From assembly GCF_000711695.1 (NCBI RefSeq), contig NW_013546975.1, forward strand, positions 61,801-125,800: a stretch of 64,000 nucleotides of DNA, in the 5' to 3' direction. A program made the translations under genes and the position numbers. The stretch comes from Tilletiaria anomala UBC 951. Its lineage: Eukaryota > Basidiomycota > Exobasidiomycetes > Georgefischeriales > Tilletiariaceae. This document shows, piece after piece, positions 1 to 11,642 of the stretch; positions within the stretch are counted from its first letter, which is position 1, and every line of letters begins with the position of its first letter. Below the pieces are notes generated by a model. It did not search any database. It was not told where the DNA came from and saw only the letters and a list, made by a program, of their open reading frames with translations.

Positions 1-763
1 TGCCGCAACTGACGGCATGTATGCGCTAGGCAGCAGGGCATTTGGAATGCAGCCCCATTACCGCCAGCAGCAACAGCAGCAACAAAAACAGCAACAGCAG
101 CCAGACAGCGGGAGCAACAGCCAATCGGACCGTGAAAGTCCAGACAACACGGCCAGCACGGCGTACGACAGTCAGCAGCGGCACAGAGAAGGTTTGCCGC
201 CGCCAACACGAGGCGGCGGCTTCGTCGGAGGCATCCTGAGAACAGCAGCCACCTCCGTAGTTGGTACCGGCAGCGTGGCTGGCAGCAGCGGAAGCGGCAC
301 AGGCGCAGGTGTAGGTGTAGGCGCTTACGAAGGTCGCAGCAGCTCACCGTTCGGCGGCAGGTTAACAAGCGCTGCTGCAGGCCCGCCAATCGGAGGTGCT
401 CGCCCATCGCGCGCGTTCGCAAATGGTGCAGCGTCGAGTCAGCTCCCTGCACCTGGCTCGGCAGGCGCAGCCGCCGCGGGAGCAGGTTTCGGTCTCGGGA
501 GCCTCGGCTCGGTCGCAGGGAGAGCGACCTCGACAGGCTGGCGCGCGCAGGCGCCGAGCGGCATGAGCAGCAACGGTTCAGCGCAGCTCGGCTCAGGCAC
601 CTCGCTCCTTCGGTCGAATGCGCCTGCCGGCGCCTCCGGCCATTCGCCAGGGAGCGGCGGTGCCAGTAGTGGTGGTGCTTTTAATGCAAGTGGCGCGGTC
701 TCCGGCAATGCCATTAGCAAGGCCGACTCGGAGACGAGCTGGAGAAAGGCGCCAGGAACTTGA
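1..763 (+). CDS. 3' end of a Gln/Ser/Gly/Ala-rich protein (partial)
   Basis: The reading frame is open from base 2 and ends with TGA at 761-763; the 5' part lies outside the window. About 253 residues are visible. They start with a glutamine tract (roughly residues 20-40 of the visible part, coded by mixed CAG/CAA) and continue as Gly/Ser/Ala-rich low-complexity sequence with scattered arginines. No folded domain, membrane segment or known motif is visible, so no function can be given. Such tails are common at the ends of fungal transcription regulators and RNA-binding proteins, but nothing here proves that. The frame is long and has the Gly/Ala/Ser codon pattern of neighbouring genes, which supports a real coding end. 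The last residues could change if an intron near 745 joins the overlapping frame. Confidence 0.55.
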   Translation, partial: AATDGMYALGSRAFGMQPHYRQQQQQQQKQQQQPDSGSNSQSDRESPDNTASTAYDSQQRHREGLPPPTRGGGFVGGILRTAATSVVGTGSVAGSSGSGTGAGVGVGAYEGRSSSPFGGRLTSAAAGPPIGGARPSRAFANGAASSQLPAPGSAGAAAAGAGFGLGSLGSVAGRATSTGWRAQAPSGMSSNGSAQLGSGTSLLRSNAPAGASGHSPGSGGASSGGAFNASGAVSGNAISKADSETSWRKAPGT

Positions 764-1999
764 GGAGCCCAAGGCTCCGAGGGCCCATTGCGCTAGTGGC
801 GCGTTCGATTCAAGTTCAAGTCGAATCGAGTCATGTCAGCAGCCATTCTCTCTAATGCTTTTTCCATCGGACCAATGAGCAGCTCCCAGACAGATAATGA
901 ATGAAAGGGAACGGTGCACTTGCGAGTTGCGCTTCCCTCGAAGGTATCTCATGCAAAGGGCATGTCGTCGTACAAGCACACACGTATGCATGGACGAGAT
1001 ACCTCCGACAGAGACGCGCACACATTCACTCCGGATTATTCGCTCGAACGACACATTCAATTGCAGCCGCCGTCTACCGGCTTTTTCTCTCCTCTCCGCC
1101 GAGCCTGGCCCGCCACACTAACCCTCCCATCGCATCACATTCTCGCAACGAAGCACCACCCTTCACAATGAATGCTATGCACCACAATATCAAGCCGAAG
1201 AAAAGGGAGCCAAATCCAAAATCGAATGTGAAGACAGAGAACCGTTACCATCGCAATCTCATGTCCCTGGTCATTGTCATGCACGGTATGAAAGATTGAC
1301 GAACCACAGCCAAAGTGGGGTGTGTGTGCTTGCTGCCACTTTTGTGCTGTTGCAAGATCTATCACATCCGCAAATCCTTAGCTCGCCGCTCGATGATCTG
1401 CCAAGCCAGTCCCAGCCACAATGAGCAGCACCGATAACATGTTCTCTGCACTCCATTGGTTGCTAGATCAACTGTCCGTCTTGATGTCGCCATGGAAGAG
1501 CATGCTCGAGGAGATGATAAAATTGGGTGCAAGCAGGATACTTTCCGGTGAATGGATCTTATATTTCCGATGAATCGAAAGTGCTGGAGGATGCCTTGGA
1601 AATTTTCCAAGAAACAACATTGAAAATTTTTAACGACCAAACAGGCTTCGCCATAACAATCTGCAGTTCCGCGCCAGTTCCAATTTTTTCGAATGGGTTG
1701 CTTGAATGTATGCATGTCTACATCGGCATGACAGGCTTTGTTAACACCTGGATTTTCTGGGTGCTAACATTCGCGTATAAGTCGACAATGGACGTGTGAA
1801 CTCGCAAGGCAATCGCGACAGAGTGGAACCCACAAAGCACCGAGATTTGTGGCTAGGTTGCATGTTCTTAGCGGCGCCAGTGGCCGATTGGGGAGCTGGA
1901 GACAACGCAGCTCTTCGAGACGGGCTGGACGACCCGTTCGACAACCGAACGAGCTTGCCGAATCGCAGTCTTCGACAGCCACAGGCTCTTCGAGACAAT
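764..1999. other. intergenic region upstream of the AIR-like gene
   Basis: No conserved gene was found here. Several frames of 70-130 codons exist on both strands, but they overlap each other and show no domain. The stretch must hold the 3' UTR of the left gene and the promoter/5' UTR of the zinc-knuckle gene. An in-frame ATG at 1862 could extend that gene upstream. Confidence 0.5.
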
Positions 2000-4490
2000 A
2001 TGGCCAACGGAGCAGGTCGCCGCAAAGCGCTGCGCCGGTATGACTCGGCAACTCGTGCCCCTTCGGATGAAGATCCTGCGGACGATTTGGATTTGAACAA
2101 TGGCGACCTCACCTTTGTCTTTGACCTCGAAGGCGACATGGACGCCAGCACAGGCGCGCAGAGGGCTGCTCCCAAAGATCCTGATGCTGCAAATATAAAT
2201 TCCACGCACGGAGATCTGCTGCTCCCGGAGCACGTTACGATCACCGACGATCACGGTGAGCAAGGCGAAGGCAGCGACGATCAGCGCGGCGACGATGATG
2301 ATGAGCTGGGCCACTACGATGTGCTAGGCGGCAAAGGCGGTGATGTGAGTTCAGTCCACTCTGGAAACGCTACACGAGATGGTATGGTCTGACACATAAG
2401 AGACTTTCAGTCCCGCTACTACAGCGATGATGAAGGCGAGGATCCCAAGGTCGAGGATCAATGTGCACAATGCATGGAGAAGGGCCACATTAAGAAGAAT
2501 TGCCCACACATACTCGTGAGCAGAGATGAGATGCCCTTCGAACTCTTGCTGTATCATGCTGACAATAGAGCGACATTGCTTATCAGTGCGTCGCGTGCGG
2601 GGCATTTGACGAACACCAGACACGCGAGTGTCCGGTGTCCATCATGTGTCATCGTTGTGGTTTAACAGGTCACATTTCGCGGGTGAGTCGCTGTCGCAAT
2701 CAGCTGTTCTATACCGACCAAGCGACATCCCGCCGACCCTCAACAATTTCCTCATTACTTTTGCTTGCAGGCATGTCCAAATTCGCGCGGTCCAAGAGGG
2801 ATGGAATGCCCACGCTGCTACTCGACCAATCACCCCGAAGCGGCGTGCCCCACCCTCTGGCGCCGTTACAGATATCTGAGCACGTATGATCACGAACGGG
2901 AGCGAGCGCTCGAAGCCGCGCGTCAGGGGCGACTGCAGGAAGACCAGGGTGGTAGACACGATGACAGCGCTGGTAGTGTGAGCGGAAGCGACATGGACGA
3001 AGGCGATGGAGGTGATCGAAGAGATTACGAGCGTACTCTGCCACGCCCTCGGCGCGACTGGGATCCTGCAGTGAGTTTGTGTTGCTTTCGCGATTGCTGC
3101 AGAGTCCAAGGCATTGAGACTGAGATCCGGCTTGCTTGTGTGCGCGCGTGTGTCTTCGCAGCAACGCTGGTGCTACAATTGTGCAAGGAAGGGAAATCAC
3201 TGGGGCGACGACTGTCCACAGGTGCGCGCGACGATGATGCGCGCAACGGGCGAACCGTCCGCTTTCAGCGAATGGGTCTCTCACATGGGGCCATTTGCCC
3301 GCGACTTGCCGCCGCCTCCCCCGGACACCAGCGTCGGCGGGCTGTCATCGCGCGACTTTACGTTCGGCGCTGGGCCGCATTCCAATTTTGGGAACGTCAT
3401 CGATCCAGATGCGCTGATGGACGGGTACTTCAGCAGGAAAAATGCAGGCAAGGGGAAGGGACGAGACCCTGGCGATCGACATGCGCAGCAGCATAATGGC
3501 AGAGGGCCGTCTTCTCATGACCAGCCACGGCGGCGTCAGCCCTCACCGCCGGGCCTACCGCCTCGTGCCCAACAAGGCAATCGGCGCGGCAGGCCAGGCG
3601 ATTGGTTCGAGAACCGCAGGATGCAAGGAAGCAGCAGGGACATTGACACCGAGCGCAGCTATGAGGGACCGTATGGCCCAGGCACCAGTCGACGGGGCGA
3701 TCGCGATAATGGGAGGATCCTCGCAAATGGTCGCCAGGCAGACTTCGATAGGAATGATGCCATCACCTTGTCCAGCGACAGTGATGATGAAGATTCGGGC
3801 AGTGTGCGAGAGATCCACGCTAGCGAATTTGCAGGTCAGCCCGCTAACAAGAAGGCGAGAAAGAACAAGAAGAAAAAGGACCGAGGCAAGCGCTCAGGCA
3901 CGCCGTCTCAAGGGTCCGATTCCGAGTCCACCGCGGAAGGAGCAGGAGCGGCAGCGGCGACCGAGTCGGGAATCTTGCAAAGCAAATCATCGGAACGAAA
4001 TCGCAAAAAACGGCACTCCAAAGCGGTTCGCGTAGAGAGAGAGCGCCAACGCGAGCAGGCCCGTACTTCGGCCACCGCTACGAGGTCTTTGAGCCCGATA
4101 TCGCACAGGTCGCTCAGGGAGCGCATCTCGGGTGGATTCGTCAGGGACGATGGAGGAGCGAGCTTACGGCTGCCGTTCCGCATCGACACGCGCCGCTCTC
4201 GCAAAGGTTCTGCCGATGACAAAGGTGGCAACGTTGGCATTGCAGGGGGAGGGGATGACAAGAGCAGCGGCGCCGGGAAGAGGAAGCGCAACAAAAAGGC
4301 GCACAAGAGGAATGGCATGCAGCAGGAGGCGCAGGGGACCGTGCAGCAGCGCGGCGAGCCGGGCTTCGGGCCCTTCAGCTACGATGCAAGTGACAGGCGC
4401 AATAGAGCAGCAGCTGCTGCTGCTAGCAGCGGCGGTAAAGGGACGTCGGCGGCGCCCGCGCCAATGTATAAGGGCGGGTACCTCGACTAG
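2000..4490 (+). CDS. AIR1: Air1/Air2-like zinc-knuckle protein (TRAMP complex)
   Basis: Five exons: 2000-2344, 2411-2515, 2587-2682, 2771-3070, 3162-4490; all introns have GTGAG donors and CAG acceptors and keep phase 0. The 724-residue product has five consecutive CCHC knuckles: CAQCMEKGHIKKNC, CVACGAFDEHQTREC, CHRCGLTGHISRAC (split by intron 3), CPRCYSTNHPEAAC and CYNCARKGNHWGDDC. Five knuckles in a row is the Air1/Air2 layout of the nuclear TRAMP poly(A) polymerase complex, where the knuckles bind RNA and Trf4/5 to feed the exosome. The acidic N-terminus (Asp/Glu-rich) and a long Lys/Arg/Ser-rich C-terminus of about 400 residues are extra; the latter has a basic patch (NKKARKNKKKKDRGKR) that looks like a nuclear signal. 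ATG 2000 was chosen because its context (A at -3, G at +4) is much better than in-frame ATG 1862. A generic CCHC RNA-binding protein is the alternative. Confidence 0.8.
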
Positions 4491-5231
4491 GTGCAGCAGT
4501 AGATGTACATGTATGCGCTCATTATTCCTTGTGAGGGTATACGAAATATCATCCCCGCCACCCTGCTCATCCTGCAGAGAGAGTCCCCAGGTCTCCAACG
4601 CCGTGAAGAGTTCCCTTCAGGTCGGTTTTTCTCCTTTTGCGCGTGTTGCTGCTGTCCCGGGGATCTCTCTCACCTTTGATGCAAGTTACTACAAGACAAA
4701 TCGGGGTGTTTTCAACCGGCCCGGGAGTCATTGCGTGAAAACACGTTGGAATGGTGTCAATCTGAGGAAATTATATTCATAGTGTGGCAAATACGGTTCT
4801 CCCGGCCCGGGTTTCCACCCTATGTAGTCCTCTGCGCGCGCGGCCACCATGCGGTTGCCGCTGCAGGCAAAGGAATCGATTCGAGAAACTCGTCTCATGC
4901 ATGGGTTCGTCTCGTGACCATCACCCATCAACTGTCACACTTCACCGACTATCCTGGAGGCATCCTAGACCGAGCTGCCAGCAGCACCTGCGAGGAAGTT
5001 CCGTCAACGCTGCGAGCTGTGTCTCTCGCCACCTGCAAGTAGAACCGTGGCGTTGCCGCTGGTTGGACACGTACGTGACGCGGAGAGGACACGTCCCCAT
5101 CGTTGCGCACGCAAGTCAATAGCGCTACATACCGCGAGCGCTGCTGTTGCAACTTCTGCATGACAAGCCCTTCCCGTCACAGCATCAAAGAAGCGTCCGC
5201 ACAACAACCAACTAGCATCGAGGGCGCCACC
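4491..5231. other. intergenic region before the recombinase-like gene
   Basis: The 741-bp gap between two plus-strand genes shows no convincing coding sequence. An in-frame ATG at 5160 precedes the chosen start of the next gene, so its 5' part may be coding or 5' UTR. Confidence 0.5.
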
Positions 5232-8200
5232 ATGAACATGGGTGCGCACCCGGATGCAAGTGGGAGCGGAAGCAACAGTGCGAATGGCACTGCTACCACT
5301 CCCATTGCTGCCGCTTCCTCTGCCAGCGCATCCGCATCGGCGTCCACCAGCAAGGCCAAGGATATCGCCAAGAGCGCCGTTAAGCGCAAAGGGAGGGCAA
5401 AGGCTGAGAACGCGCCTAAGCGCGCCAGCTCGTCCATACGCGGTAGAGGTAGAGGGCAAGGGCGAGGCAGGAAAGTACGGGGGAGAGCAACAGCAGCAAC
5501 GGCCGATGGGCGCTCAACAATCCCCTCGGCGTCTTCGTCGTCCGAGCCCGCGTCGGATGGGAAGAGCGTCCGACGCGGATCGCGCTGGACCTCCTCGCCC
5601 TCGGTCGGCACGCTGAAACAGTATGACGACACCATGGTCACGATCAAAAAGTGGCTCACGCTCGCGCACCCCTCACTCGCCGACGCATTCGACACCGTAA
5701 GCGAACGCACGCTTGACGCAATGCTTCTCTACCTCGACCATGCCGTCGACCGCGGACTGTCGTACAACACCGTCTCGCGTGCCAACTCGTCCATGGTCGC
5801 CTTCTTCAAGTTCCGCCTCAGCCGCAAGCGCGAGGAGTGGGACTCGATCCGCGACGAGAAGGAGCGCTTTCAGACCGGCAACCCGTGCTTCAGCAAGCGC
5901 TATAAGGCCAAATATCACTCCATCAGCCGCGAAGATTTGTTCAGAAGACGCAACGTCGCCAACCAAAAGCAAGCATCGCAGCCGCTGCTCTATGCGCACC
6001 TTCACCAGGTCTTACCCTTTTTATGGCAGAAGTCTGACGAGACTGTGAGAATTGCGAACGTTATTCTGAGCAAATGCCACAGTAATTGATGCCATGAACT
6101 CTCTTTTTCGCGACAGCGCGGCACGAGCAGCCGGGACAATCTTAGCCTCTGCATGATGCACTCGTTCATCACGATTGGATACCTCCTCTGGACGCGCCTC
6201 GACGAATTGCTCAACTTGCGCTGGGGCGATGTCTCCTTCGAAGGTCTTCCGCCGCATGCAGCTGGTGTGAACAAGCTCAGCGCGCACGGGACTGACGGCT
6301 TCGCGCTGCACCACAGCAGTAACGGCGCAACCGCCATCATCCGCCTGCCGTGGCGCGAGGACGTGCGTGGTCGCGCTAAGTCCTACCGCCTGCAATACCA
6401 GGCGCAAAAACCCGCGCTCGACGCAGCAGCCGCGCTTAACCGCTGGGCTCAGATCTGCGTCCAGTTGAACCAGGGCGAGCCGCTGCGCCCGGAGCACCTC
6501 GTCTTCCCGAGCTTCAACAAGTCAAACGCCTATGCACCTACCAGCAAGATGCTCGGCGCCAAAGCGCTCGAGCTGTTCAGAGACGCGCTGAGAGCTAGTG
6601 CCGCTGCGTCTTCACCCACTGCTCAGAGCCAGGGCCAGGTGCAAGGGCAGGAACAAGGACAAGGGCAGGGACAGGGGAATCTTGCAGGCATCGTCGGTGG
6701 ATTTGGCGCGCTGGGTCCTGCGCTCGCTGCGCCTCCGCCTCCACCCGCCCCCGTTCCCGCGGCAGAATCAGCACCTAAGAAGGGTAAGATTAGGGGTAAA
6801 GCGGCGGCGGCCGCTGGCACATCAACTGCGATAAGTGGTGATCTGGCGCCAACTGCGACGGCAGCCGACGTGGTGGCCTTCACGCAGGTCTGCCTGCGCA
6901 AAGGCGGGCTCGTCGACGCGATACGCAATGCGCCACGGTATGGCCTCAACGTCATGACGCACGACGACGCGATCTGGTGGGGTGGCTGGTCCAACGAAGC
7001 GTCCATGATCAACTTTCTCGAGAACGATAACGCTGTCGACGAAAGCGAGATCGGCGGTGGCTCTGCAGGCAAGGCGTCGGTGGCAGCTGCTAGTGGTGGT
7101 AGTAAGGCCAGTGGGAAGCGGGGCGGTGATGCGGTTGCCAAGAGGGATGGCAATCCCTCTGCTTCGAGTGCGAGTACAGCAACTTCGAAACAGGATGGAA
7201 GAGCTGCAGCTTCGGCCTTGGCGCCGTCGCCATCGTTGACTGGCAACGGCTCCTTGCACAACGCTGTCGGCAAGAAAGGCGCGACAGGAGGCATCAACAA
7301 GCTCGGCATACCCGCGGGCGCCGGAGCGGACCTTTTAACGTCAACGTTCCCGGCTGGCACATTGGACCCACCGCCACCTCGGATGCAGTCACTGTCGTCA
7401 TCTAGCAGCAACTACCTCCAACAGGTCCTTTCGCCGCAGTTGCAACAACAGCATCGCCACCACCACCAGCAATACCCACAGCAAGGCTCATCAGCAGCAG
7501 CAGCGGGTGCGGCGCCCAGCCCGTTCCTCGCGGCTCATGCTCACCTATCGGCTGTCGACTCATCCATCGGCAAGAGCGTACTTCCGCTACCTCAAAAGGC
7601 CAAAGCAGCCCGGAAAGCAATTACAGCTGGGCCTGCTGCAGCGGTAGGATCTGGAGCCGATGGGGACATTACGAGGGACCCAAATACGCCCGCGAAGAGG
7701 GGTCGAGGGAGGCCGAGGAAAGACGGCAGACCGCCAGGGTCAGCGACTCCACGCAAGTCTGCAGAAGGCCAAGCGTCCAGCAGCACTTCCTCTGCAGCTG
7801 CCGTGACTGCTGCAGGGCTTGGCACAATGGACGATGGAAGCGGCAGTACGCTCGCGCCTGCTTTGCCACTGCCTCATATGTTCAAGCAGCAGCACGATTC
7901 CATGACTGCGACGTACAGTCACAACACCGAGAGCAGTAGCAGCACCGGTACCGGAGCAGCAGGTGGAAGCGCTGCTGGCGCCAGCCTGTGGCCTCTCCCG
8001 CTCTCTGCGGCACAGAGCCAGACACCCGGCAGCTCGCACGGCCATCTGCACCAGTTGAGTCCAGCTCAGCATCACCAGCTTCCTCCTCCGCATCCTCCGC
8101 TTTCGTCACATGGGTATTCGCCAGCTGATGCTGGTAGCGCGGACCACGGCGCCGCTGGTAGTAGTGGTGGTGCTACCAGCGGTGGTGGCAGCGACTTCTT

Positions 8201-9203
8201 TGGTGACCCCGGTGGTGTAACGAGTGCGGGTGTGCATTCTGGACACCACTATGCACAACAACAACAGCAAACCCAGCATTCCAATGCATACTATCCGTAT
8301 GAAGGTTCAACGTTTGGAGGCACAACGGGCACAGCGACCACCAGCGCCGGCGCTGGCGGTTACTACGCAGGCTCTGATCCTTCCTCATATGCCACGTCGC
8401 AGCACGCTGGCGCATCGACACCTGACCAGTACTATACGCAGGCCGCGAGTCACCACGGCAGTGGAAGCGGTAGCGCAGGGGTCGGTGGCGGGTCAGGAAG
8501 TGGAGGTTTCTACCGTAACCACGGGAACTTGACGACCAACTCAAGTGCGTTCGATACATCGCATCACTCGCCTTCCGATGTACAGCACACCACTCACTAC
8601 GGATCACAGTACGGTGCGACGACACACTCGCACACACATGCCTACTCTCATTCACACAATACGCATACGCACGGATACCAGCATCAGCAGCACCAGAACC
8701 AGCATTCGCACGCACATGGGCATGGTGCCAGCGGTAGTGGTAGTGGTGCCGGCGGAGTGAGTGCAGGCAGCAGCAGCGTCGGCGCGTCGCCATACCAAAA
8801 CTTTGCGACGCCCACACAAGTCGCTGGACCCACTCAGGCAGCTGGAACCGGTCATGGACAGTCGCAACACCCGCACGGCACAGCGTCCTCAGCAGGACAT
8901 CACTACGCATACGTGGACTACGGGTCTGTTCCCTACGACGACACAGGCAGTACAGGCGGGCCAGGTGGTGGGGGCGCAGCCAGCAGCGGTGGTGGCGGTG
9001 GCTGGGGAGCGCAACACGCCTCGCATGGCGGCGGTGGCAGCGGTGCAAGCAGCGCAGCTGGAGCGGGAACTGGAGCAGGAAGCCTCTACGCTCCTCTTTC
9101 GCACACTACGCATTCGCGCTACTACGGTGCCAGTGGAACCGGTTCGCTGCATCAAGCTTCCGATATGGCCCTGCCACCCCCGCCTGCCTGGGCACCGCGT
9201 TGA
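5232..9203 (+). CDS. Cr-type tyrosine-recombinase-like domain protein with AT-hook and long low-complexity tail
   Basis: Two exons, 5232-6044 and 6117-9203 (72-bp intron, GTGAGA donor, CAG acceptor, phase 0), giving 1299 residues. ATG 5232 sits in a GCCACCATG context; ATG 5160 is an in-frame alternative. Residues 1-110 are basic/Ala-rich with an RGRGRGQGRGRK stretch. Residues about 130-235 resemble the helical core-binding domain of tyrosine recombinases. Box I follows (about 295: TRLDELLNLRWGDV, with the catalytic Arg). Box II is near 540-560 (CLRKGG then WWGGWS), a pattern known from fungal Crypton recombinases. The His of HxxR appears to be Val, and no Tyr occurs in about 30 residues after WGGWS, so recombinase activity is doubtful. 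At about 795 there is an AT-hook (RGRGRPRKDGRP). The rest is Ser/Gly/Gln/His-rich. Likely a DNA-binding nuclear protein derived from a mobile element (inference). Confidence 0.75.
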
Positions 9204-9677
9204 ATACGATGGGCGCGCTCGAAAAGTGGCCCCCCTTCATTTCTAGCTAATCGCTTGTCTCGCTTGCCCTGCGCGCGAGCGGGCCTATTGGATCTGTATT
9301 GCGATGGACGCACGATGTGAGGTGCACGTTTACTTTTTGTTTCTTCTACACACTTGTCTTTGCTTCTTTCACACCCTGTACATCTCCATCCAGAACAACC
9401 GCGTGCAATGCAACCCTTGCTCGTGCTCTTCTTTGATCCTGGTACAATAGAAATCAAGAGATGCATATTCTGAGTTTTATTGGGCTGCGGATTGCGAGCG
9501 AGAGTAATAAAATTGAAAGGATGGCTGCGCCGGTGCGTCCTCGCTTGCCCTATTGCGCGACACGGTGATATAATTTGCCGCAAGGTACGAATTGCACGGC
9601 CAAATTTCATCTGCGATTGCTGAGCTGTTCTTACTGAGAGAGGGCGACTGCTGCTGCACCGTTACTGTTGCTCGGGT
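9204..9677. other. shared 3' intergenic region (convergent genes)
   Basis: 474 bp between two convergent stop codons. Nothing coding is seen; it should hold the two 3' UTRs and polyadenylation signals. Confidence 0.5.
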
Positions 9678-10951
9678 TTATTGCCTTTTCGCCTTGACAA
9701 AGACAGCGACATCGTGTGGGAGGAGTTCTCCATCATGCTCGACCGTCGGCCGCAGCAGCGGCCCTTCGTGCGACTGGCGCTCCCATTGCGCACCACCAAT
9801 CTCGCTGACCCAGGCGCCAGAGGGCCGCGTCATCTCGCAGCCTTTGGCCATGAAGCGCCACAGAGGCGTCCAGGCTGCTTGGATGGCGCGTGTCAGTGGG
9901 TGCGCGGAGCGGACGTGCTCAAACTGAGCAGGGTAATAGTCGTCGCATGGGGAGAGTGAATTGTGATAGGAAGCAAGACCCAGGAAAAGGAAAGAAAATA
10001 AGATAAAAGACGGGGGAAATAGTGAATATATGCGCTCTTGTCAGCACGGTGTTCCATTTGAGCCGTAAGCAATAACAGACGCAGCTTGGGGCTATCAAGG
10101 CCACGGTGTAAAACTTACCATAATAAGCTTGCCGCCCGGTTTGATATAACTCAAGATGACTTTGATATGCTCCTTCGGGTCAGGGATCGAGCAGAGCACT
10201 TGCACCAGGACAACGGTATCGATGCTCTCTTCGCGGATCCCATTTTTAGCCAGTATGTCGAGGTCTTGCACACCAGCGGACAGGATGGTTGCTTTGGACT
10301 CCAGACATTCAGACGGTGATGCTTTATGGCCCTTGTTACTAGCTCCCTTCTCGGCACCGGCACCGGACGATGCGGCGTGCAGCGCGGCCTTGAGAGGGGC
10401 GTGCAGTGCCTCAAAGGGTTCTAGGAGGTAAAGATGCTTGATCTGCAGTTAGGTACGGTATAGAGTACACAGATCAGCGGTCAGAGTCCTTTAATACCGT
10501 GTGCATTGAATGGGCGGTGAGCAGAAGAGCCATTGCTGCAACTCACCTTTTTAGAATCGTAATACTTGATACTCTGGCCATCACCGGGTCCGACCTCGAG
10601 GACGATTCCGTCGGCCTGCTCGAGCAGCGGTTTCTTAACGTACGCCCAGGTTGAGTCGCTGATTTTGAGGATGGAGGGGAAAGCAGCCTGGAGCGCCAGG
10701 TCGCGCCAATGGGTCGGATTGAGCAGCTCGAACAGGACAATGTGCAGCCATGCGATCGGGTTGAAAACGCGTGCTGGCGTCGTCAGCAGGCCGAACAGCC
10801 CGCGCAGCTGTGCGAGGATTGCAAAGGGTACGCCGAGGATGATGATGAGCAGGGCAAAGAAGCTCGGCTCGACAGTGGCCGACTTGACGCGCTGCAGCAC
10901 CGTAGCGCGCCGCGCTGGCTCGGGGTGAAGGTCTGGCGAGATGTACGACAT
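9678..10951 (-). CDS. METTL7-like membrane-anchored SAM-dependent methyltransferase
   Basis: Three exons on the minus strand: 10951-10547, 10442-10119, 9923-9678, all phase 0, with GTGAGT and GTAAGT donors and CAG acceptors; 324 residues. Residues about 30-55 form a hydrophobic anchor (FFALLIIILGVPFAILAQL). SAM-binding motif I is VLEVGPGDGQ; later landmarks are DTVVLVQVLCSIPDP (motif IV region) and KPGGKLIM joined to FEHVR, matching the GGxLxFxEHV pattern of METTL7/thiol methyltransferases. The C-terminus (DGELLPHDVAVFVKAKRQ) aligns with the closing strand of that family. Human relatives sit in the ER/lipid-droplet membrane and methylate thiols; the substrate here is unknown. ATG 10951 lies in a GACCATGTC context. 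An (AT)6 tract lies about 90 bp upstream and may act as a TATA element. Another class I methyltransferase role is possible. Confidence 0.8.
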
Positions 10952-11040
10952 GGTCACTTTGCTTGTTGGTTTGCTTGCTATATCTTTTCGTCTTTGCTTT
11001 CCCAATCGTTTGCTTTTGCTCTTTCGTCCTCCAGAGTATT

Positions 11041-11053
11041 ATATATATATATA
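11041..11053. repeat. (AT)n tract, possible TATA element
   Basis: Six AT units in a row (inside TATTATATATATATATAATA) lie about 90 bp upstream of the methyltransferase start on the minus strand. The position suits a TATA box, but the tract is also a simple repeat. Confidence 0.4.
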
Positions 11054-11145
11054 ATAGCAACGCCACGCGGGACACATTTCAGAGCACGGGCCAATCCGTT
11101 GTTTTCAATAGAGAAAGGCTTGACCTTGGTCAGGTTTGGAGATAA

Positions 11146-11607
11146 TTAGCTGGATATAACCAACAATTTGCCATGGAAAGCCATTCTGTGATCCCAACTC
11201 GGACCAGCTCGAGACCTCCTCATAAGCAAGGCAGCAGGCACGGCATCTGTGTCAGAGGTTGGTGTCATCCTGGCAAGTGCGAGGGGATCGTGGCTCTCAT
11301 CAGCGCCTGGGGAGTGAAGCTCAGTTACATGTTTGGCCCATCGTGCCTTTGCTTCGTCAAGGTGGGACCTCGAACCGCTGCACAGCACCTTTCGTTCTTC
11401 ACCTACGCTCGTTGTACTGCGCGCAGTGCTCAAGGCAAGGGGCAGATAGCGCCACAATGGACTTTGTAGCGCCTGAGTGGAGTCTTGAAATGGCAGTGTA
11501 ATAAAGGCAGACCGTGCGGCTGCAGTGCACGCGGCGCTCTTACATGGCTCGCAAAACACGCCCATATGTAATACGAAGCTCTCATCACTGTCGGACGCTG
11601 CTTTCAT
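11146..11607 (-). CDS. possible small hypothetical protein (weak)
   Basis: A 153-codon frame with an ATG at 11607 begins 35 bp after the valyl-tRNA synthetase stop on the same strand. It has a short Cys-containing stretch near the start (CEPCKSAAC) but no domain, membrane segment or repeat. Gene spacing is unusually tight for a separate fungal gene, and the frame may be chance open sequence in the 3' UTR of the synthetase gene or the promoter of the methyltransferase gene. I do not recognise it. Confidence 0.2.
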   Translation of the reverse strand: MKAASDSDESFVLHMGVFCEPCKSAACTAAARSAFITLPFQDSTQALQSPLWRYLPLALSTARSTTSVGEERKVLCSGSRSHLDEAKARWAKHVTELHSPGADESHDPLALARMTPTSDTDAVPAALLMRRSRAGPSWDHRMAFHGKLLVISS

Positions 11608-11642
11608 ACTAATGGGTACACATTACACAGGGACTTGCGGCA

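Noticed and set aside
1741-2244. Minus-strand 167-codon frame over the AIR first exon
   Set aside because: It overlaps the acidic N-terminal exon of the zinc-knuckle gene and has no features.
6623-7411. Minus-strand frame of 262 codons inside the recombinase-like gene
   Set aside because: It is antisense to a long supported frame; its Ala/Pro/Ser-rich composition mirrors the GC-rich sense codons and no domain is seen.
8173-9048. Minus-strand frame of 291 codons (Arg/His/Cys-rich)
   Set aside because: It is the reverse complement of the Gly/Ser/His low-complexity tail; the composition is an artefact.
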